A stretch of DNA of 64,000 nt, taken from positions 186,001 to 250,000 of the forward strand of contig NZ_CATNLZ010000023.1 in the NCBI RefSeq assembly GCF_950101795.1, written 5' to 3'. The notes under the pieces were generated by a model. The model did not search any database. It was not told the DNA's origin and saw only the letters and a list, made by a program, of their open reading frames with translations. Position numbers and translations under genes: made by a program. Below are positions 49,996-59,565 of this stretch, one piece after another (positions within the stretch are counted from its first letter, which is position 1; each line of letters opens with the position of its first letter). This stretch comes from Nocardioides sp. T2.26MG-1. Its GTDB lineage: Bacteria > Actinomycetota > Actinomycetes > Propionibacteriales > Nocardioidaceae.

Positions 49996-51189
49996 TCAGG
50001 AGAGCTCACGCTCCTCACGGACCGGCACCAGCGGCGCGGCCAGGACCGGGAACAGCGCGGCCAGCCCGAACGCCGCGGCGTACCCCCATCCGGTCACCAC
50101 GAGCCCGACGAGCGGGGGTACGGCGGACGCCGCGAGGAACTGTGCGGTGTTCTGCACGCCGAGCGCCCGGCCGGACCAGAACGGTCCCGCGCGCTCGGCG
50201 ACCGCGGTGAACGCCAGGCCGTTGTCCGCGACCGTGACCATGGTCGCCACCACCATGAGCAGCACCGCCACCCCGAGGTCGAGGGCGGCGGCCAGCCCGA
50301 GCAGCCCCATCGTGGCCGCGGCGGCGAGCGCCACCCAGCGCAGCGGCCGCATCCGGCCGCCGACCACGTCGGAGAGGTGACCGACCGCGATCCGGCCGAG
50401 AGCGCCCGCCACCTGCGCGATCGCGACGACGGTCCCGGCGGCCGCCGGAGACCAGTCGCGCTCCTGCACCAGCCAGGCCAGCGCGAAGGTCCACACCACG
50501 AACTGGGGAACCACCAGGAGCACCGAGACCCCGTGGATCCGACCGAGGTAGGAGTCCTCCCGGTAGGGGTTCGCGACCGCCGTGGCGTGCCGCTCCGGCC
50601 GGGGCGGGTCGACGACCACGAGCGCGACCACCGCGGCTGCGAGCGCGCAGGCGGCGGTGGGCACCCAGAGGGCGGCGTGCACGCCGGCCGTGTCGGCGAC
50701 CACCGCGACCGAGATCGCCGCGACCCCGACCCCGACCGGCTGGGCCATCTGGCGGATCCCCATCGCCAGGCCGCGCCGTTCGGGCGGGAACCAGCCGACC
50801 ACCAGCCGGCCGCTGGCCGCGTTGGTGCTCGCGGCGCTCGCGCCGGCGAGGAACAGCGCCAGGGCGAGCAGCGCCGTACCGCCGGTGACGGCGCCGGCGA
50901 CGCCGGCGGCCACGGTCGCGCCCAGGCCGGTGAGCAGGACGAACCGCTCGCCACGGCGGTCGGTGACCGCTCCCCAGGCGACGAGCGAGATCATCACGCC
51001 GAGCGTCGGCGACGCGGCCACCAGGCCCGCCCGGGCCAGGCTCATCCCCTCGCGGTCGTGGAGGGCCGGGATCAGGAACGCGGGTCCGTGGACCATCACC
51101 GCGCCCGCGGCCTGCGCGAGCGTGCTGGCGCCGAGCATGGACCAACGACGGACGGCGCCGACGTCGTGCCGCTGCGCGGTCAGGGTCAT
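49996..51189 (-). CDS. MFS transporter
   Basis: A 397-residue, 12-span major facilitator. The loop 2-3 signature is GAVTDRRGERF, and loop 8-9 has VGHLSDVVGGRMRPL. No long cytoplasmic loop. It resembles nitrate/oxalate-formate-type or general single-transporter families but the substrate cannot be told. It stands alone between the coiled-coil gene and the surface protein gene, all on the minus strand with gaps over 80 bases, so it is probably transcribed on its own. Confidence 0.88.
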   Translation of the reverse strand: MTLTAQRHDVGAVRRWSMLGASTLAQAAGAVMVHGPAFLIPALHDREGMSLARAGLVAASPTLGVMISLVAWGAVTDRRGERFVLLTGLGATVAAGVAGAVTGGTALLALALFLAGASAASTNAASGRLVVGWFPPERRGLAMGIRQMAQPVGVGVAAISVAVVADTAGVHAALWVPTAACALAAAVVALVVVDPPRPERHATAVANPYREDSYLGRIHGVSVLLVVPQFVVWTFALAWLVQERDWSPAAAGTVVAIAQVAGALGRIAVGHLSDVVGGRMRPLRWVALAAAATMGLLGLAAALDLGVAVLLMVVATMVTVADNGLAFTAVAERAGPFWSGRALGVQNTAQFLAASAVPPLVGLVVTGWGYAAAFGLAALFPVLAAPLVPVREERELS

Positions 51190-51270
51190 GGCCCCAAGTG
51201 AACGCTTCGCGGCACGACGTACGACGCCGTGTCTTGCTGGTCGGGCAGTGACGAACCCGTCAGTGGCCCG

Positions 51271-52545
51271 TCAGCGGCGGATCGTGGTCTTCGCGACGCC
51301 GAGGTCGATGACCGCGCCCGATCCGTCGAGGAGGGTGATCCTCAGGGCGATCACCTTGAGACCGGCGGCGAGCCTCTGGACGACCTTCGGCTCGAGCTTG
51401 GCAACGCCCGGGATCTCGATCGTCTGGTCGATCGGGATGTCCTGCGGCTCACCGTTGGCGGTGATCGTCCCGATCGAGGTCCCCGCGGCGCTGCGGACGA
51501 TCCCGCCTCCGGCCTTGCGGATCACCGTGGCCTTGCCGACCACCGCGTCGATCTTCAGGGCGCCGTCGCCGAGGTTGATGCCGGCCACGGAGCCGCGCTC
51601 CCAGGCCTTGCTGCGCCGGTCGTAGCGCTTGCCCCACTGGCTCGAGCTCACCGCGTCGACCACGAGGCCGCCGCCGAGGTCGACGTGAGCGTCGGAGCGG
51701 GTCAGGGGCTGCCCCTTGGTGCCCTGGCAGGGCATGATCGAGAGCGGGTTGCGACCGCTGGTGAGCACGCCGCCGAGGACCTCGGCCTCGGTGCCGGCGG
51801 AGTAGCCGCCGAAGCGACCGTGCTTCACACCGGAGACCGCCACGGCCTTGCTGCGGGCGACGACCAGGTCGGTGCCGGTGGCGAGCACCTTCACCCGCAG
51901 GGCCGCGGCCCACGCCGAGGCGGCGCTGGAGTTGGTGCTCTCGTTGGACGCACCGAGGCTGATCTGGGCCACCCCGGGGACGATGATCGGCGTCCCCGGC
52001 GTGGGGATGTCGAACTCCTGGGGGTCACCGACCGGCGGGGTGAGCACGATCTTGCCGATGCTCGAGCTGGTCTCGGCGTGGAACCCCGTGGCGTTGTGCC
52101 AAGCGTGGGAGAGCGAGGTGACGCCGCGGATGCTCAGCTTGCCGAGCGGGCTGTCGGCCAGGACGACCTCGGCCGTGGTGCTGCGCGAGTAGGAGTGCAG
52201 CGAGGCGCCGGACTTGCGGGTCCACACCCGGGTGGTCACACCGGAGACGGTGCCTGCGCTGGGCAGGTTGGCGGTGACGACCTCGTTGGTCCGCTCGATG
52301 CCGGGCGTGACCGAGCAGCTGATCACCGAGAACGCGGTCATCCCCGACCCGGCGGGGACCTGTCCACCCGTCAGCCGGGTGCCGTAGGCGCTCGCCTTGA
52401 GGGCGATGTCGCTGCGGGCCTTGGCGCTGGTGCGGCTCGCACCCGCCGGGGCCGGTGCTCCCGACGCAGGCGCGATGAGGCCCAGCGACGCGACGAGTGC
52501 GCCGGTGGCGAGGGCGGCGAGGACGGTGGTACGGCGGCGCTTCAT
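51271..52545 (-). CDS. secreted choice-of-anchor P-like surface protein
   Basis: A 424-residue protein with a signal peptide (KRRRTTVLAALATGALVASLGLIAPASG) and repetitive beta-strand segments such as SAYGTRLTG, VSGVTTRVWTRKSG and PVGDPQEFDIPTPGTPIIVPGVAQISLG. This is the composition of the choice-of-anchor P family, which is a domain name for secreted actinobacterial proteins and does not define function. There is no obvious C-terminal sorting motif. ATG 52545 with GAAGGG seven bases upstream is chosen; a start 37 residues earlier would lack a normal signal peptide. Confidence 0.78.
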   Translation of the reverse strand: MKRRRTTVLAALATGALVASLGLIAPASGAPAPAGASRTSAKARSDIALKASAYGTRLTGGQVPAGSGMTAFSVISCSVTPGIERTNEVVTANLPSAGTVSGVTTRVWTRKSGASLHSYSRSTTAEVVLADSPLGKLSIRGVTSLSHAWHNATGFHAETSSSIGKIVLTPPVGDPQEFDIPTPGTPIIVPGVAQISLGASNESTNSSAASAWAAALRVKVLATGTDLVVARSKAVAVSGVKHGRFGGYSAGTEAEVLGGVLTSGRNPLSIMPCQGTKGQPLTRSDAHVDLGGGLVVDAVSSSQWGKRYDRRSKAWERGSVAGINLGDGALKIDAVVGKATVIRKAGGGIVRSAAGTSIGTITANGEPQDIPIDQTIEIPGVAKLEPKVVQRLAAGLKVIALRITLLDGSGAVIDLGVAKTTIRR

Positions 52546-52856
52546 CGTGGACCCTTCGCGCGGTGCGGTTGTTGTCGTCATGGGTGCCCGCTGCGAGGCG
52601 GGCCTATCAGATGGTCTAGACACGTGCCCCCGATGGGCGTGGCTGTGCTGAGACATGGTTCCCTCCTGGATGCGGCGGCTGTGCCCCCGGTGCCCCCACC
52701 TGGAGCGCGCGTCGTCCCTCGCCGCGGCAGCCGTCAGGGGCCCAACGGCGCCGGGCCGCTGCGGTTACGGTCGAGTAGCGTTGGTGTCTCGGATCCCGGA
52801 CTCCAGTCGGTGGCGACCGTCTGGTGGCCGCCCGGTCCCCGGGCGAGGATGGCGGG
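52546..52856. other. 311-base divergent promoter region, surface protein / hutH
   Basis: A small hairpin GCCCGC-N6-GCGGGC (52586-52603) sits in the leader of the minus-strand surface protein gene. GTTACGGTCGAGTA (52763-52776) resembles the fadE5/etfD operator with one mismatch. No open frame, riboswitch or other repeat is supported. Confidence 0.35.
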
Positions 52857-54437
52857 ATGGATCACGCGTCAGTCCCCTCGGTCGGTGTCGGTGTCGGACC
52901 GGTCTCGTTCGCCGACCTCCGGGCCGTCGCGCGGGACGGAGCCGCGGTGCGGCTCGCCGACGACGCGGTGGCCGCCATCGACCGGGCCCGCGGCGTCGTC
53001 GACGCGCTGGCCGCCTCCGAGACGCCGGTGTACGGCGTCTCGACCGGGTTCGGTGCGCTGGCCACCCGGCACATCCCCACCGAGATGCGGGCTCAGCTCC
53101 AGCGGTCGCTGGTCCGCTCGCACGCCGCCGGCTCGGGTCCCGAGGTCGAGCGGGAGGTGGTGCGGGCGCTGCTGCTGCTGCGGCTCTCGACGCTCGCGAC
53201 CGGGCGGACCGGGATCCGCCGGGAGACGGCGACGCTGCTGGCCGCCCTGCTCGAGCACGGCATCACGCCGGTGGTGCGCGAGCACGGCTCGCTCGGCTGC
53301 TCGGGCGACCTCGCGCCGCTGGCCCACTGCGCCCTGGCGCTGATGGGGGAGGGCGAGGTCCGGGACGCCGCCGGCACGCTGATGCCTGCCGCCGAGGCGC
53401 TGGCCGCCGCCGGGCTGAGGCCGGTCGAGCTGGCCGCGAAGGAGGGCCTCGCGCTGATCAACGGCACCGACGGCATGCTCGGGATGCTGGTGCTCGCGAT
53501 CGAGGACCTGCGGATGCTGCTGCGCACCGCGGACGTGGCCGCCGCCATGTCGGTCGAGGGGCAGCTCGGCACCGACCGCGTGTTCGCACCCGAGCTGCAG
53601 GCGATCCGCCCGCACCCGGGCCAGGCGCTCTCGGCGGCCAACCTGGTCACGCTGCTGCGCGACTCCGGCATCGTCGCGTCGCACCGCGGGCCCGACTGCA
53701 ACCGGGTGCAGGACGCCTACTCGTTGCGCTGCTCGCCCCAGGTCCACGGCGCGGCCCGCGACACCGTCGAGCACGCCGCGACCGTCGCCGAGCGCGAGCT
53801 CGCCTCGGCGGCCGACAACCCCGTGGTGATGTTCGACGAGAGCGGGGACGAGAGCGCGCCCGGGCGTGTGGAGAGCAACGGCAACTTCCACGGTGCCCCG
53901 GTCGCCTACGTCCTCGACTTCCTCGCGATCGTCGCCGCCGACGTGGCCTCGATCAGCGAACGGCGTACCGACCGGTTCCTCGACAAGTCCCGCAACCACG
54001 GCCTGCCGCCCTTCCTCGCCGACGACCCGGGCGTGGACAGCGGGCTGATGATCGCGCAGTACACCCAGGCGGCGATCGTGTCCGAGCTCAAGCGGCTCGC
54101 GGTGCCCGCCTCGGTCGACTCGATCCCCTCCAGCGCGATGCAGGAGGACCACGTGTCGATGGGCTGGTCCGCGGCCCGCAAGCTGCGCCGATCGGTCGAC
54201 GGCCTGACCCGGGTGGTGGCGATCGAGGTGCTGACCGCCGCGCGCGCCCTCGACCTGCGAGCGCCGCTCGAGCCGTCCCCGGCGACCGCGGCCGTCGTCG
54301 CGCTGCTCCGCTCCTCCGGGGTCGCGGGTCCGGGGCCCGACCGCCACCTCTCGCCCGAGATCGAGGCCGCCGTCGAGCTGGTGGCCTCGGGCGCCGTCCT
54401 GCATGCCGTCGAAGCCGTGATCGGAGAACTGCGATGA
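52857..54437 (+). CDS. hutH: histidine ammonia-lyase
   Basis: A 526-residue enzyme that converts histidine to urocanate and ammonia. The MIO prosthetic group forms from the tripeptide in [14 protein letters not shown], here Cys148-Ser149-Gly150 rather than the common Ala-Ser-Gly. Tyr59 (VYGVSTGFG) and QEDHVSMGW complete the active site. Actinobacterial enzymes often show Cys at the first position. ATG 52857 gives the family length. Its stop overlaps the hutU start by 4 bases (ATGA). The next steps (HutI, and HutF or HutG) are not in the window. Confidence 0.96.
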   Translation: MDHASVPSVGVGVGPVSFADLRAVARDGAAVRLADDAVAAIDRARGVVDALAASETPVYGVSTGFGALATRHIPTEMRAQLQRSLVRSHAAGSGPEVEREVVRALLLLRLSTLATGRTGIRRETATLLAALLEHGITPVVREHGSLGCSGDLAPLAHCALALMGEGEVRDAAGTLMPAAEALAAAGLRPVELAAKEGLALINGTDGMLGMLVLAIEDLRMLLRTADVAAAMSVEGQLGTDRVFAPELQAIRPHPGQALSAANLVTLLRDSGIVASHRGPDCNRVQDAYSLRCSPQVHGAARDTVEHAATVAERELASAADNPVVMFDESGDESAPGRVESNGNFHGAPVAYVLDFLAIVAADVASISERRTDRFLDKSRNHGLPPFLADDPGVDSGLMIAQYTQAAIVSELKRLAVPASVDSIPSSAMQEDHVSMGWSAARKLRRSVDGLTRVVAIEVLTAARALDLRAPLEPSPATAAVVALLRSSGVAGPGPDRHLSPEIEAAVELVASGAVLHAVEAVIGELR

Positions 54438-56092
54438 CGAACCCCCGCCTGCCCATCCATGCCGCCCGTGGCACCGAGCTGACCGCGCGGTCCTGGCAGA
54501 CCGAGGCGCCGCTTCGGATGCTGATGAACAACCTCGACCCCGACAACGCCGAGCGCCCCGAGGACCTCGTCGTGTACGGCGGCACCGGCAAGGCCGCCCG
54601 CTCCTGGGAGGCGTACGACGCGCTGGTGCGGACGCTGCGCACGCTGGGCGACGACGAGACCATGCTCGTGCAGTCGGGCAAGCCCGTCGGCGTGATGCGG
54701 ACGCACGAGTGGGCGCCGCGGGTGCTGATCGCGAACTCCAACCTGGTCGGCGACTGGGCCAACTGGGAGGAGTTCCGCCGGCTCGAGGACCTCGGCCTCA
54801 CGATGTACGGCCAGATGACGGCGGGCTCCTGGATCTACATCGGCACCCAGGGCATCCTCCAGGGCACGTTCGAGACGTTCGCCGCCGTGGCCGACAAGCG
54901 GTTCGGGGGCACGCTCGCCGGGACCATCACCGTCACCGCCGGGCTGGGCGGCATGGGCGGCGCGCAGCCGCTCGCGGTGACGATGAACGACGGCGTGGTG
55001 ATCTGCGTCGAGTGCGACCCCGAGCGCATCCGGCGACGGATCGAGCACCGCTACCTCGACGTCCAGGCCGCCTCGCTCGAGGAGGCGCTGGCGCTCGCCG
55101 TCCAGGCCCGGGACGAGCGCCGGCCGCTGTCGATCGGCCTGCTCGGCAACGCCGCCGAGGTGCTGCCGCGGCTGCTGGAGGGCGACGTGCGCATCGACGT
55201 GGTCACCGACCAGACCTCGGCCCACGACCCGCTCTACTACCTGCCGGTCGGGACCGCTGTCGCGGACTGGGCGGCCGAGCGCGAGGCCGACCCCGCCGGC
55301 TTCACCAAGCGGGCGCGGGAGTCGATGGCGGTGCACGTGCGGGCGATGGTCGAGCTCCAGGACCAGGGCGCCGAGGTCTTCGACTACGGCAACTCGATCC
55401 GCGACGAGGCCCGCAAGGGCGGCTACGACCGGGCGTTCGAGTTCCCCGGCTTCGTGCCGGCCTACATCCGGCCCCTGTTCTGCGAGGGCAAGGGCCCGTT
55501 CCGCTGGGCCGCACTCTCCGGCGACCCCGCCGACATCGCCGCCACGGATCGGGCGATCCTCGAGCTGTTCCCCGACAACGAGCGGCTGCGCAAGTGGATC
55601 ACGATGGCCGGTGAGCGGGTCCAGTTCCAGGGGCTGCCCGCGCGGATCTGCTGGCTGGGGTACGGCGAGCGCCACCTGGCGGGTCTGAAGTTCAACGAGA
55701 TGGTCGCCTCCGGCGAGCTGAAGGCGCCGATCGTGATCGGCCGCGACCACCTCGACTGCGGGTCCGTGGCCTCGCCGTACCGCGAGACCGAGGGGATGCT
55801 CGACGGCTCCGACGCGATCGCGGACTGGGCGGTCCTCAACGCGCTGGTCAACACCGCCTCGGGCGCGACCTGGGTGTCCTTCCACCACGGCGGCGGAGTC
55901 GGCATGGGCCGCTCGCTGCACGCCGGCCAGGTCTGTGTCGCGGATGGCACGCCACTGGCGGCCGAGAAGATCGAGCGGGTGCTCACCAACGACCCCGGCA
56001 TGGGCGTGATCCGACATGTCGACGCGGGCTACGAGCGCGCCGTCGAGGTGGCCCGGGAGCGGGGCGTCCGCATCCCGATGTCCGAGGGCTGA
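54434..56092 (+). CDS. hutU: urocanate hydratase
   Basis: A 552-residue NAD+-dependent enzyme that hydrates urocanate to imidazolone propionate, the second step of histidine degradation. Tightly bound NAD is held by [19 protein letters not shown]; other signatures are [29 protein letters not shown] and the active-site Cys in [12 protein letters not shown]. It is coupled to hutH by a 4-base overlap and the message ends at the hairpin 56098-56123. Confidence 0.97.
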   Translation: MTNPRLPIHAARGTELTARSWQTEAPLRMLMNNLDPDNAERPEDLVVYGGTGKAARSWEAYDALVRTLRTLGDDETMLVQSGKPVGVMRTHEWAPRVLIANSNLVGDWANWEEFRRLEDLGLTMYGQMTAGSWIYIGTQGILQGTFETFAAVADKRFGGTLAGTITVTAGLGGMGGAQPLAVTMNDGVVICVECDPERIRRRIEHRYLDVQAASLEEALALAVQARDERRPLSIGLLGNAAEVLPRLLEGDVRIDVVTDQTSAHDPLYYLPVGTAVADWAAEREADPAGFTKRARESMAVHVRAMVELQDQGAEVFDYGNSIRDEARKGGYDRAFEFPGFVPAYIRPLFCEGKGPFRWAALSGDPADIAATDRAILELFPDNERLRKWITMAGERVQFQGLPARICWLGYGERHLAGLKFNEMVASGELKAPIVIGRDHLDCGSVASPYRETEGMLDGSDAIADWAVLNALVNTASGATWVSFHHGGGVGMGRSLHAGQVCVADGTPLAAEKIERVLTNDPGMGVIRHVDAGYERAVEVARERGVRIPMSEG

Positions 56093-56097
56093 GGCGG

Positions 56098-56123
56098 AGG
56101 ATCCCCGGTTCACCGGGGATCCT
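56098..56123 (+). terminator. 12-bp stem hairpin after hutU
   Basis: AGGATCCCCGGT pairs with ACCGGGGATCCT around TC, 6 bases after the hutU stop. A clear terminator. Confidence 0.85.
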
Positions 56124-56215
56124 GGCGCTTGTCGGCGGTTGCAACGGCCGACAGGCGGAAGAAGAGGCTGACCAGTAGCCCAGCCTGGCGACACCGACCG
56201 TGCCAGAGTGGTCTC

Positions 56216-57226
56216 GTGACGACCCAGCCGGCTCGGTCCCGCGCCACCCTCACCGACATCAGCTCCCGCGCCTGGGAGCACCCCGCCGACCGCGGAGCGC
56301 TGGTCGCGCTGCGCAAGCTCAAGGGCTTCGACACCCTGCTCAAGGCGATCTCCGGCCTCTTCAACGAGCGCGCGGTGCGACTGGTCTTCCTCGGCTCCGC
56401 CGTCCGCGTCGACGAGCGCCAGTTCACCCGGCTGCACGGGCTGCTCGGCGAGGTCGGGCGCACGCTCGACGCGCCCGAGCTGCCCGAGATGTACGTCGTG
56501 GCCAACCCGGTCCCGGGTGCCCTCACGATCGGCATGAACAAGCCGTTCATCGTGCTCAACTCCGGCCTGGTCGACCTGCTCGACACCGACGAGCTGCGGT
56601 TCGTGATCGCCCACGAGCTCGGCCATGCGATGAGCGGCCACGCGGTCTACCAGACCCTGCTGCAGCGACTGATCCAGCTCACCGGCGTGCTGAGCAGCGT
56701 GCCGGTCGGCGGCCTCGGCTTCCGGGCGATCATGGCGGCGCTGTACGAGTGGTCCCGCAAGGCCGAGCTCTCCGCCGATCGCGCCGGGCTCCTCGCGACC
56801 CAGGACCCCGCCACCGCGTTCCGGGTGCACATGAAGCTCGCCAGCGGCGGCCACCTCGACGACCTCGACGCGACCTCGTTCTTCGCGCAGGGCCAGGAGT
56901 ACGACGACGCCGACCTGCGCGACTCGGTCCTGAAGATGCTGCTGGTCGAGAATCGCTCCCACCCGTTCCTCGTGGTCCGGGCCACCGAGCTGCGCCGCTG
57001 GGTCGACTCCGGCGAGTACACGCGGATCCTCGCGGGCGAGTACCCCCGCCGCCAGGACGACGCCGAAGCCGGAGTGTCCGAGGCGGCGAAGGCCGCGGCG
57101 CGCAGCTACTCCGACACGTTCCGGCAGAGTCAGGACGCGGTCGGCAAGCTGGTCCACGACGTGGCCGGCGTGCTCGGCAGCGTCAAGCTGTGGCTCGACG
57201 AGCAGCTGCGCCGCGGGGACGACTGA
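56216..57226 (+). CDS. M48-family metalloprotease (HtpX-like)
   Basis: A 336-residue zinc protease. The zinc site is HELGH (His133-Glu134-His137, in VIAHELGHAMSGHA), with the third ligand expected in KAELSADRAG. A hydrophobic stretch follows the zinc site (LIQLTGVLSSVPVGGLGFRAIM), so it may be membrane-associated, but it lacks the full set of HtpX spans. The tail (~275-336) is hydrophilic. GTG 56216 (VTTQPARSRATLTDIS) is chosen; a frame open from 56129 has no ribosome-binding site. Its role in membrane quality control is inferred from the family only. Confidence 0.9.
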   Translation: MTTQPARSRATLTDISSRAWEHPADRGALVALRKLKGFDTLLKAISGLFNERAVRLVFLGSAVRVDERQFTRLHGLLGEVGRTLDAPELPEMYVVANPVPGALTIGMNKPFIVLNSGLVDLLDTDELRFVIAHELGHAMSGHAVYQTLLQRLIQLTGVLSSVPVGGLGFRAIMAALYEWSRKAELSADRAGLLATQDPATAFRVHMKLASGGHLDDLDATSFFAQGQEYDDADLRDSVLKMLLVENRSHPFLVVRATELRRWVDSGEYTRILAGEYPRRQDDAEAGVSEAAKAAARSYSDTFRQSQDAVGKLVHDVAGVLGSVKLWLDEQLRRGDD

Positions 57227-57237
57227 CCGGCCGCCCC

Positions 57238-57280
57238 GACGGCGGCCCAGACGGCGGCCCAGACGGCGGCCCAGACGGCG
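57238..57280 (+). repeat. 12-bp tandem repeat, 3.6 copies
   Basis: The unit GACGGCGGCCCA repeats without change at 57238, 57250 and 57262, with a partial copy from 57274. It begins 12 bases after the M48 stop and lies before the terminator. Confidence 0.85.
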
Positions 57281-57292
57281 ACACGGACGGAG

Positions 57293-57325
57293 CGAGGCCC
57301 CGGGACGGTGCGTCCCGGGGCCTCG
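57293..57325 (+). terminator. 15-bp stem hairpin between M48 and DUF6131 genes
   Basis: CGAGGCCCCGGGACG pairs with CGTCCCGGGGCCTCG around GTG. It lies between convergent genes (M48 stop 57226, DUF6131 stop 57345) and is a strong bidirectional terminator. Confidence 0.85.
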
Positions 57326-57344
57326 ACTGTCGAACCGTGTGGCG

Positions 57345-57488
57345 CTAGAAGACCCTGCGGCGGGTGCCGCCGATCGGCACGAGGTTCAGGATCAGTCCCA
57401 CGACGAGCAGGATCAGCCCGATCGTCGTCAGGATCGGAATGCTGGCTACCAGGCCGATGATGAGCAGGATCAAGCCAAGAATGATCAT
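57345..57488 (-). CDS. DUF6131 small membrane protein, 47 aa
   Basis: A 47-residue hydrophobic protein with two spans joined by a tight turn: IILGLILLIIGLVASIP and ILTTIGLILLVVGLILN, then the basic end RRRVF. The pattern of two GLILL segments is the DUF6131 family, common in Nocardioides and mycobacteria. A perfect GGAGGT ribosome-binding site lies six bases before the ATG at 57488. Its function is unknown. It is transcribed alone. Confidence 0.85.
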   Translation of the reverse strand: MIILGLILLIIGLVASIPILTTIGLILLVVGLILNLVPIGGTRRRVF

Positions 57489-57554
57489 TTTCTTACCTCC
57501 CTTGAGTACCCCCAACCGGCAGTACCCCAGGGGTGGTGCGGCGCAAACCTCCGG

Positions 57555-58433
57555 TCACCCCAGGGACTGGATCGCCCGGTGGATGTCGAGCGTGCGGCGG
57601 GCGGACTCGACGTGGAGGTTCTCCACCATCCGGCCGTTGTAGGTGACGACGCCCGAACCTTCCCCCGAATCCGACTGAGCGTCCTCCCAGGCCTGGATCA
57701 GGCCCTCGGCATCGGCGACCGCCTGCTCGCTGGGTGCGAACGCCTCGTTCGCGCCCTCGACCTGGCCGGGGTGGATCAGCGTCTTGCCGTCGAAGCCCAT
57801 CTCGCGGCCCTGCCGGCACTCGGCGAGGAAGCCGTCGGCGTTCTTCACGTCGTTGTAGACGCCGTCGAGGATCGCGATGCCCGCGGCGCGAGCGGCGAGC
57901 AGCGCGGTGTGCAGGCTGGGCAGGATCGGCGCCCGGCCGGGCACGTGCTCGGCGTACAGCTCCTTGACCAGGTCGTTGGTGCCCATCACGAACGTGCTGA
58001 GCCGCTCGGACGCCCGGGCGATCGCGAGCGCGTCGAGGATCGCGACCGGCGTCTCGATCATCGCCCAGAGCGTGGTGTGGTCGGGCGCGCCGTACCGCTC
58101 GAGCGCGTCGACGAGCTGCGCCACCTCGGCGGCGCTGCTGACCTTGGGTACGACGACCGCGCGCGGGCCCGCCTGGGCGGCGGCCTCGAGGTCGGCCTCG
58201 TGCCACTCGGTGCCGATGCCGTTGACCCGGATCGTGAGGGTACGCCGGCCGTACTCGCCGCTCGCCGCGGCGGCGCAGGCGGCCTCGCGGGCGGCCGGCT
58301 TGGCGTCGGGAGCCACGGCGTCCTCGAGGTCGAGGATCAGTCCGTCGCAGGCGATCGTCTTGGCCTTCTCCAGCGCCCGCTCGTTGGAGCTGGGCATGTA
58401 GAGCACGCTGCGCAGCGGGGTGAAATCGCTCAT
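57555..58433 (-). CDS. HpcH/HpaI aldolase / CitE-like CoA lyase
   Basis: A 292-residue (alpha/beta)8 lyase of the citrate lyase beta-subunit-like group. RSVLYMPSSNERALEKA with CoA contacts, LILDLEDAV (Mg-binding), RVNGIGTEWHEADL, and the catalytic Glu in WAMIETPVAILDA are present, as is HPGQVEGANEAF near the end. Such enzymes cleave (3S)-malyl-CoA, beta-methylmalyl-CoA or citramalyl-CoA to acetyl- or propionyl-CoA plus glyoxylate or pyruvate. The gene overlaps the next lyase by one base (TGATG), so both are made from one message. Confidence 0.87.
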   Translation of the reverse strand: MSDFTPLRSVLYMPSSNERALEKAKTIACDGLILDLEDAVAPDAKPAAREAACAAAASGEYGRRTLTIRVNGIGTEWHEADLEAAAQAGPRAVVVPKVSSAAEVAQLVDALERYGAPDHTTLWAMIETPVAILDALAIARASERLSTFVMGTNDLVKELYAEHVPGRAPILPSLHTALLAARAAGIAILDGVYNDVKNADGFLAECRQGREMGFDGKTLIHPGQVEGANEAFAPSEQAVADAEGLIQAWEDAQSDSGEGSGVVTYNGRMVENLHVESARRTLDIHRAIQSLG

Positions 58434-59512
58434 CAGGCGTCCACCTCGATGGCGTCGTACGCCTTCTTCAGCTCGGGGTCGATCGCGGCGAGCTGCTCGG
58501 CGAGCTCGACCATCACCAGGCACTGCTTGAGCGAGGCGTCGTCCTCCATCTTGCCGTCGAGCATCACCGCGCCGGTGCCGTCGCCCATCGCGGCCGCCAC
58601 CCGGCGGGCGTGGGCGACGTCCTCGACGCTGGGGCTGAAGACCCGGTTGGCGATCGCGATCTGCTTGGGGTGCAGGCTCCAGGTGCCGACGCAGCCGAGC
58701 AGGAACGCGTTGCGGAACTGGTCCTCGCACGCCACGGTGTCGGCGATGTCGCCGAACGGGCCGTAGTAGGGGTAGATCCCGTTCATCGCGCACGCGTCGA
58801 CCATCCGGGCGATCGTGTAGTGCCACAGGTCCTGCTGGTACGTCGTGCGCTTCGCCTCGACGTCCGGGACGCCGACGTCGTTCTTGGGTGGGTCCTGGCG
58901 CACCAGGTAGCCGGGGTGGCCGCCGCCGACACGGGTGGTCTTCATCCGCCGGTCGGCGGCGAGGTCGGCCGGGCCGAGGCTCAGGCCCTGCATGCGCGGG
59001 CTGGCGGCGCAGATCTCCTCGACGTTCGCGACGCCGCGGGCGGTCTCGAGGATCGCGTGCACGAGGATCGGGCGGTCGAGCCCGGCCTTGGCCTCGAGCT
59101 GGGCGAGCAGCCGGTCGACGTACTGGATGTCCTCGGCGCCCTGCACCTTGGGGACCATGATCACGTCGAGCTTGTCGCCGATCGCGGGCACCAGCGTGGT
59201 GAGGTCGTCGAGCACCCAGGGGCTGTCGAGGGAGTTGATCCGGGTCCACAGCTGGGTCGGCCCGAAGTCCGTCTTCTGCGCGATGTCGACCAGGCCGTCG
59301 CGCGCCGCCTCCTTGTTGTCGGCCTTGATCGCGTCCTCGAGGTTGCCGAGCAGCACGTCGACCTTGCCGACCAGGTCGGGGACCTTGGCCGCCATCTTGG
59401 GGTTGCTCGGGTCGAAGAAGTGGATGGCCCGGCTCGGCCGGGCCGGGATCTCGGTCAGGGGCGTCGGGGCCCCGACCGCGAGGGGTCGGAAGAAGTCCTT
59501 GGCGGAGCGCAT
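58433..59512 (-). CDS. L-malyl-CoA/beta-methylmalyl-CoA lyase-like enzyme
   Basis: A 359-residue CitE-superfamily lyase of the longer malyl-CoA lyase type. AIHFFDPSNPKMAAKVPDLV, GNLEDAIKADNK (Mg-binding Asp), RINSLDSPWVLDDL, ILETARGVANVEEI (catalytic Glu) and SLHPKQIAIANRVF near the end are visible. It probably cleaves a malyl- or methylmalyl-CoA thioester. Two lyases in one message suggest a pathway working on malyl-type CoA esters, such as the ethylmalonyl-CoA pathway or C5-dicarboxylate breakdown; no mesaconyl-CoA hydratase is adjacent. The start ATG 59512 is the operon head. Confidence 0.88.
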   Translation of the reverse strand: MRSAKDFFRPLAVGAPTPLTEIPARPSRAIHFFDPSNPKMAAKVPDLVGKVDVLLGNLEDAIKADNKEAARDGLVDIAQKTDFGPTQLWTRINSLDSPWVLDDLTTLVPAIGDKLDVIMVPKVQGAEDIQYVDRLLAQLEAKAGLDRPILVHAILETARGVANVEEICAASPRMQGLSLGPADLAADRRMKTTRVGGGHPGYLVRQDPPKNDVGVPDVEAKRTTYQQDLWHYTIARMVDACAMNGIYPYYGPFGDIADTVACEDQFRNAFLLGCVGTWSLHPKQIAIANRVFSPSVEDVAHARRVAAAMGDGTGAVMLDGKMEDDASLKQCLVMVELAEQLAAIDPELKKAYDAIEVDA

Positions 59513-59565
59513 GGGCCGGAACGTAGCAGCGCACCGCCGCCCAGGGGTATGACCGATCTGACAGA

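Noticed and set aside
52763-52776. GTTACGGTCGAGTA before hutH as a further fadE5/etfD-type operator
   Set aside because: It has one mismatch at a fixed position and no -10 at a suitable distance; a single imperfect hit is likely chance.
53906-57157. Very long minus-strand open frame (over 1000 codons) across hutH, hutU and the M48 gene
   Set aside because: It is antisense to three clearly recognised enzymes; long antisense frames are expected at ~72% GC and the translation has no family features.
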